Shown: positions 61,406 through 64,000 of the stretch, piece by piece
Position numbering within the stretch: position 1 is the stretch's first letter
How the letters are laid out: every line of letters starts with the position of its first letter
From: Frateuria terrea
GTDB lineage: Bacteria; Pseudomonadota; Gammaproteobacteria; Xanthomonadales; Rhodanobacteraceae
DNA: 64,000 bases
Reading direction: 5' to 3'
Assembly (NCBI RefSeq): GCF_900115705.1
Contig: NZ_FOXL01000009.1
Location: forward strand, 116,813-180,812
Notes under the pieces: model-generated
What the model was told of the DNA's origin: nothing
The model's input: the letters and a program-made list of their open reading frames with translations, nothing else
The model's database searches: none
Program-made: the position numbers and the translations under genes

Positions 61406-62425
61406 TCAAAGCTGCCCGATCGCCAGCTGCACCAGCAGGCTGCTCACTGCCACCGCGACCCACACGCCGAACCCCAGCAGGATCGGCCGCGGACCGCTGG
61501 AGATCATCCTGCGCAGGTTGGCCGACAGTCCGATCGCGGTGAGCGCGACGATGATCAGGAATTTCGCCAATGCGTGGATCAGCGGCTGCACGGCCAGCGG
61601 CACCAGTCCCGCCGTGCGCACTCCCGAGGCAACCAGGAACCACAGGATGAACCACGGGAAGATGCGCCCGAGGCTGAAGTCGGCCGCACCCTTCTTCTTT
61701 TCGCGCACCGCCACCATCACCGCCAGCGTGATGCACACCGGGATGATCAGCGTGGCGCGGGTGAGCTTGACGATGGTCGCGTAGTCGCCCGCCGCATGGC
61801 TGTAGCTGTAGCCGGCGGCGACCACCGAGGAGGTGTCGTTGATCGCCGTGCCGGCCCATAGGCCGAAGCCCAGGTCGGACAGGTGCATCAGGTGCCCGAG
61901 CAGTGGAAACAACAGCACCGCCACCACGTTGAACAGGAAGATGGTGGAGATCGCGAAGGCGGTGTCGTGCTCGTCCGGCCTGATGATCGGCGTTACCGCT
62001 GCGATCGCCGAGCCGCCGCAGATCGCGGTGCCCACGCCGATCAGCACCTTGAGCTGGTCGTGCACGCCGAGCAGGCGTCCCAGCCCCCAGGCCGCAAGGA
62101 ACGCCGAGCTCATGGTGACCAGCGTGACCGACAGCGATTCGAGGCCCGTCTTCGCCACCTGGTCGAGGCTGAGTCCGAAACCCAGCGCGACGATCGACCA
62201 CTGCAGAACCTGCTTGCCGGCGAACTGGATGCCGGGAGTGAAGCGCGCGCCCGGCGAGGCGGTGTTGCGCACAAGGATGCCGAGCACGATGCCGATCACC
62301 GGTCCGCCGATCAGTGGCGCCAGCTTGCCGAGCCACAGCGCGAGCGTTGCGATGGCCAGCGCCAGGCCAAGGCCGGGCAGGCGTGCGGTGAGGGTGGGGG
62401 CAGGGCTGGCGGGAACGGCGTTCAT
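61406..62425 (-). CDS. YeiH-family putative sulfate exporter
   Basis: About 339 residues from the ATG at 62425; the frame is open to a TTG at 62476 through polar, non-conserved residues. About ten membrane segments and the family motifs GKQVLQWSIVALGFGLSL, GVGTAICGGSAIAA and AINDTSSVVAAG. YeiH/YeeE-like proteins are grouped as sulfate or other anion exporters, mostly untested. It is divergent from a LysR gene across 92 bp, the usual arrangement for yeiH-type genes. Confidence 0.88.
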   Translation of the reverse strand: MNAVPASPAPTLTARLPGLGLALAIATLALWLGKLAPLIGGPVIGIVLGILVRNTASPGARFTPGIQFAGKQVLQWSIVALGFGLSLDQVAKTGLESLSVTLVTMSSAFLAAWGLGRLLGVHDQLKVLIGVGTAICGGSAIAAVTPIIRPDEHDTAFAISTIFLFNVVAVLLFPLLGHLMHLSDLGFGLWAGTAINDTSSVVAAGYSYSHAAGDYATIVKLTRATLIIPVCITLAVMVAVREKKKGAADFSLGRIFPWFILWFLVASGVRTAGLVPLAVQPLIHALAKFLIIVALTAIGLSANLRRMISSGPRPILLGFGVWVAVAVSSLLVQLAIGQL

Positions 62426-62517
62426 CGGTGATCCGGGCGATGGCATGTGGCCATTGTCGGTGTCACGATGAATCAAGAAAACTTTGCATAGTTGATCGAT
62501 AGGATAAGCTGAGCTGA
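62426..62517. promoter_or_regulatory. Divergent promoter region of yeiH-like and LysR genes
   Basis: 92 bp, clearly more A+T-rich than its surroundings (around 62465-62510), as expected for back-to-back promoters. ATAGTTGATCGATAGGATAAG contains T-N11-A-like spacing, compatible with a LysR-type site, written here only as its middle part TTGATCGATAGG. The exact promoter elements cannot be assigned. Confidence 0.35.
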
Positions 62518-63393
62518 ATGCTCAACATCACGCCCCGCCAGCTGGACGTGTTCGTACAGACCGCGCTGCACGGCAGCCTGCGCGCTGCCGCCGTACGCGT
62601 GCACCTGACCCAGCCGGCCGCCAGCATGGCGCTGGCCGAACTGGAGCGTCAGCTCGGCGCGCTGCTGTTCGACCGCGAGCGTGGTCGCCTGCATCTGAAC
62701 GCACGGGGGCGCGAGCTGTTGCCGCGCGCGCAGGAACTGCTCGAGCGCCACGCCGAACTGGCCAGGTTCGGCCAGGGCGACGTGCAGGCGCTCGCGGGCG
62801 AGCTTCGCATTGGAGCGAGCAACACGGTGGGCAACTACCTGGTGGGCGAGCTGCTGGGCAGCTTCGTGCGCGCGCAGCCGCAGGTGGCGATCCGCCTGCG
62901 CGTGGCGAACACCGACACGATCGCTTCGATGCTGCTCGATCACGCGCTGGACGTCGGCTGCGTGGAGGGTCCGGTCGCGCATCCGCAACTGGAGCTCAAG
63001 CCGTGGCGCGATGACCGGCTTCGCGTATGCGCAGCGCCGGGCCATCCGCTGGCGCGCAAGCGCTCGCTCAAGCCGGCCGATTTCGCCGGCGCACGCTGGG
63101 TGCTGCGCGAACCGGGCTCGGCCACGCGCGCCACCACCGAGCGCGTGCTGGCACAGTTGCCGCCGGGCGAGACCGTGCTGGAGCTGGATCAGGTCGAGTC
63201 GATCAAGCAGGCCGTTGCCGCCGGCCTCGGCATCGCCTGCCTGCCCGAAGTGGCGCTGGTCGATGCGCTGGCAACCGGGCGACTGGTGGCGCTGAGGACG
63301 CCATTCCTCGACCTCAAGCGCATGCTGTCGCTGCTGCTGCACCGGCAGAAATACCGTGGCGCCCTGCTCGAGGCCTTCCTGGGCACGGTCTAG
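62518..63393 (+). CDS. LysR-family transcriptional regulator
   Basis: 291 residues, the family's standard size. N-terminal winged helix-turn-helix: LDVFVQTALHGSLRAAAVRVHLTQPAASMALAELERQLG, continuing to LLFDRERGR; the rest is a LysR substrate-binding domain with LRIGASNTVGNYLV and LGIACLPEVALVD. Divergence from the exporter gene suggests it controls that gene. Effector unknown. Confidence 0.9.
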   Translation: MLNITPRQLDVFVQTALHGSLRAAAVRVHLTQPAASMALAELERQLGALLFDRERGRLHLNARGRELLPRAQELLERHAELARFGQGDVQALAGELRIGASNTVGNYLVGELLGSFVRAQPQVAIRLRVANTDTIASMLLDHALDVGCVEGPVAHPQLELKPWRDDRLRVCAAPGHPLARKRSLKPADFAGARWVLREPGSATRATTERVLAQLPPGETVLELDQVESIKQAVAAGLGIACLPEVALVDALATGRLVALRTPFLDLKRMLSLLLHRQKYRGALLEAFLGTV

Positions 63394-63673
63394 CGGGATG
63401 CCAGGCGCGAGCTTTCGCGCGCAGGAGGGTGACTCGCCTGCCGAGTCACGCCGACGCGGTTCCCTCCCCCCTCCGGCAGAGGGTGCCCGAAGGGCGGGTG
63501 AGGGTTCGCGCGGAGCGCGCCGTACGGCCATACCGAACCCCCGCCCGGGATGGTCTCACCAGACTTCACGAGAACCGTTCGTGCTGAGCGTAGGCACAGC
63601 CGAAGTCGAAGCACCTGCCGCAGCACCGGGCGCCAGGGGTAGTCGACACCCCCGCATTCCTGGCAAAAAAAAC
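63394..63673 (+). repeat. Repeat-rich gap between LysR gene and ISL3 element
   Basis: It holds one palindromic repeat copy (TTCCCTCCCCCCTCC...GGCGGGTGAGGG, 63460-63504, reverse orientation) and one copy of the second repeat family (CCGTTCGTGCTGAGCG and GCCGAAGTCGAAGC, 63575-63611). No open frame is convincing. Confidence 0.6.
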
Positions 63674-63718
63674 GGTTCTTCGCAGGTTTCCGTGGAGCGT
63701 TTTCCCTAGCATCGATAA

Positions 63719-63744
63719 CTTAGACCTTTCGAGAGAGGTCTAAG
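63719..63744 (+). promoter_or_regulatory. Hairpin just before the transposase ribosome-binding site
   Basis: Perfect 9-bp arms CTTAGACCT and AGGTCTAAG (63719-63727, 63736-63744) with an 8-base loop. The right arm runs into AAGGGACG, the transposase ribosome-binding site, so a folded transcript could hide that site. Confidence 0.6.
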
Positions 63745-63753
63745 GGACGTTCC

Positions 63754-64000
63754 ATGCTGGATCGGAAGACGATCGAGGCGCTGGGTGGCTGGAAGGGATA
63801 CCGGGTGGAGCGGGTCGTGTGGCCGGAGGGCGAGAGCCGCACGGTGATGATCCACCTGAAGCCGTCCGCCAAAACGATGCATTGCGCGCATTGCGGCAAC
63901 CGATGCCGGCAGGTCCATGAGACGACCGTTCGCCGGGTGCGTGACCTTCCGCTGTTTGCGCTTCGGGTCGTGCTCGTGGTGCCGCGCCGACGGGTATGGT
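63754..64000 (+). CDS. ISL3-family transposase, N-terminal part
   Basis: The open frame starts with ATG at 63754 and runs off the right edge (82 residues visible). HCAHCGNRC near residue 45 is the C-x2-C zinc-finger start of the ISL3 transposase N-terminal domain, followed by VRDLPLFALRVVLVV, the usual link to the helix-turn-helix. The DDE catalytic domain lies outside the window, so intactness is unknown. Confidence 0.85.
   Translation, partial: MLDRKTIEALGGWKGYRVERVVWPEGESRTVMIHLKPSAKTMHCAHCGNRCRQVHETTVRRVRDLPLFALRVVLVVPRRRVW

Larger units (their letters stand above)
63674..64000 (+). mobile_element. Left end of an ISL3-family insertion sequence (cut by window)
   Basis: GGTTCTTCGCAGGTTTCCGTGG at 63674 resembles the terminal inverted repeats of ISL3-family elements and sits against an A-rich octamer (AAAAAAAC, 63666-63673) that could be the 8-bp target duplication. 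The transposase gene starts 80 bp further in. The right end is outside the window, so neither the repeat pair nor the duplication can be confirmed. Confidence 0.7.

Noticed and set aside
1..64000. tRNA, rRNA and CRISPR arrays
   Set aside because: No cloverleaf, rRNA-like or regularly spaced direct-repeat pattern was seen; the CCCTCTCCCC palindromes are irregularly spaced and are not CRISPR repeats.

Overview
The window is a GC-rich chromosomal segment of a gammaproteobacterium of the order Xanthomonadales, most likely the family Rhodanobacteraceae (Rhodanobacter, Dyella, Frateuria or Luteibacter type). This is inferred from gene content, not from a marker search. The main pointers are a fused aspartate kinase/diaminopimelate decarboxylase (LysAC), the MurD2-MurL pair that replaces the usual D-glutamate route to peptidoglycan, and many copies of a short palindromic repeat with a CCCTCTCCCC core scattered between genes and, twice, in frame inside genes. 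No tRNA, rRNA or CRISPR array was seen.

Layout. 1-9.3 kb (mostly minus strand): a cut-off membrane protein, two VOC/glyoxalase-fold proteins, a small membrane protein, an IorAB-like molybdenum hydroxylase pair lacking key residues in both subunits, an APC permease, a secreted S53 (sedolisin) peptidase and a PhzF-family isomerase. 9.4-18.7 kb (plus strand): two tandem outer-membrane barrel paralogues closed by a terminator, class I fumarase, LysAC, a decayed DUF559 gene among palindromic repeats, then MurL and MurD2. 18.9-20.7 kb (minus): an array of five KGG-repeat hydrophilic stress-type proteins plus a DUF2795 protein and the relic of a further copy. 21-30 kb (minus): TamB and TamA, a large GH17-like/GT2 beta-glucan synthase and a Dps/ferritin-like protein. 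30-45.4 kb (mostly plus): HrpA helicase, RelA, a membrane-anchored repeat protein, an SDR-like protein, PBP1B, a TPR lipoprotein, MAPEG and TMEM175 membrane proteins (minus) and the Fe-S helicase YoaA.

45.5-57.9 kb is the most distinctive part: an AraC regulator divergent from a 51-residue cysteine-rich peptide; a truncated GGDEF gene; a TetR gene divergent from a membrane protein across a helically phased GGTACC operator; then a porin-cytochrome cluster of a ten-heme cytochrome c, an 863-residue MtrB/PioB-type barrel and a diheme cytochrome c, followed by a periplasmic peroxiredoxin. This is the gene logic of extracellular electron transfer or Fe(II) oxidation. A second AraC regulator with a second 51-residue cysteine-rich peptide, a PEP mutase/isocitrate lyase-family enzyme and an FAD/NAD(P)-binding protein follow. 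58-64 kb: an XRE regulator, an alpha/beta hydrolase with a SnoaL-like protein, TsaB, a YeiH-type exporter divergent from a LysR regulator, and the left end of an ISL3-family insertion sequence running off the window.

Together the window mixes cell-envelope housekeeping (DAP/lysine, MurD2-MurL, PBP1B, TamAB), stringent-response and stress functions (RelA, Dps, KGG proteins, peroxiredoxin) and one accessory respiratory module. All assignments rest on reading the translated sequence by eye; no database search was run.
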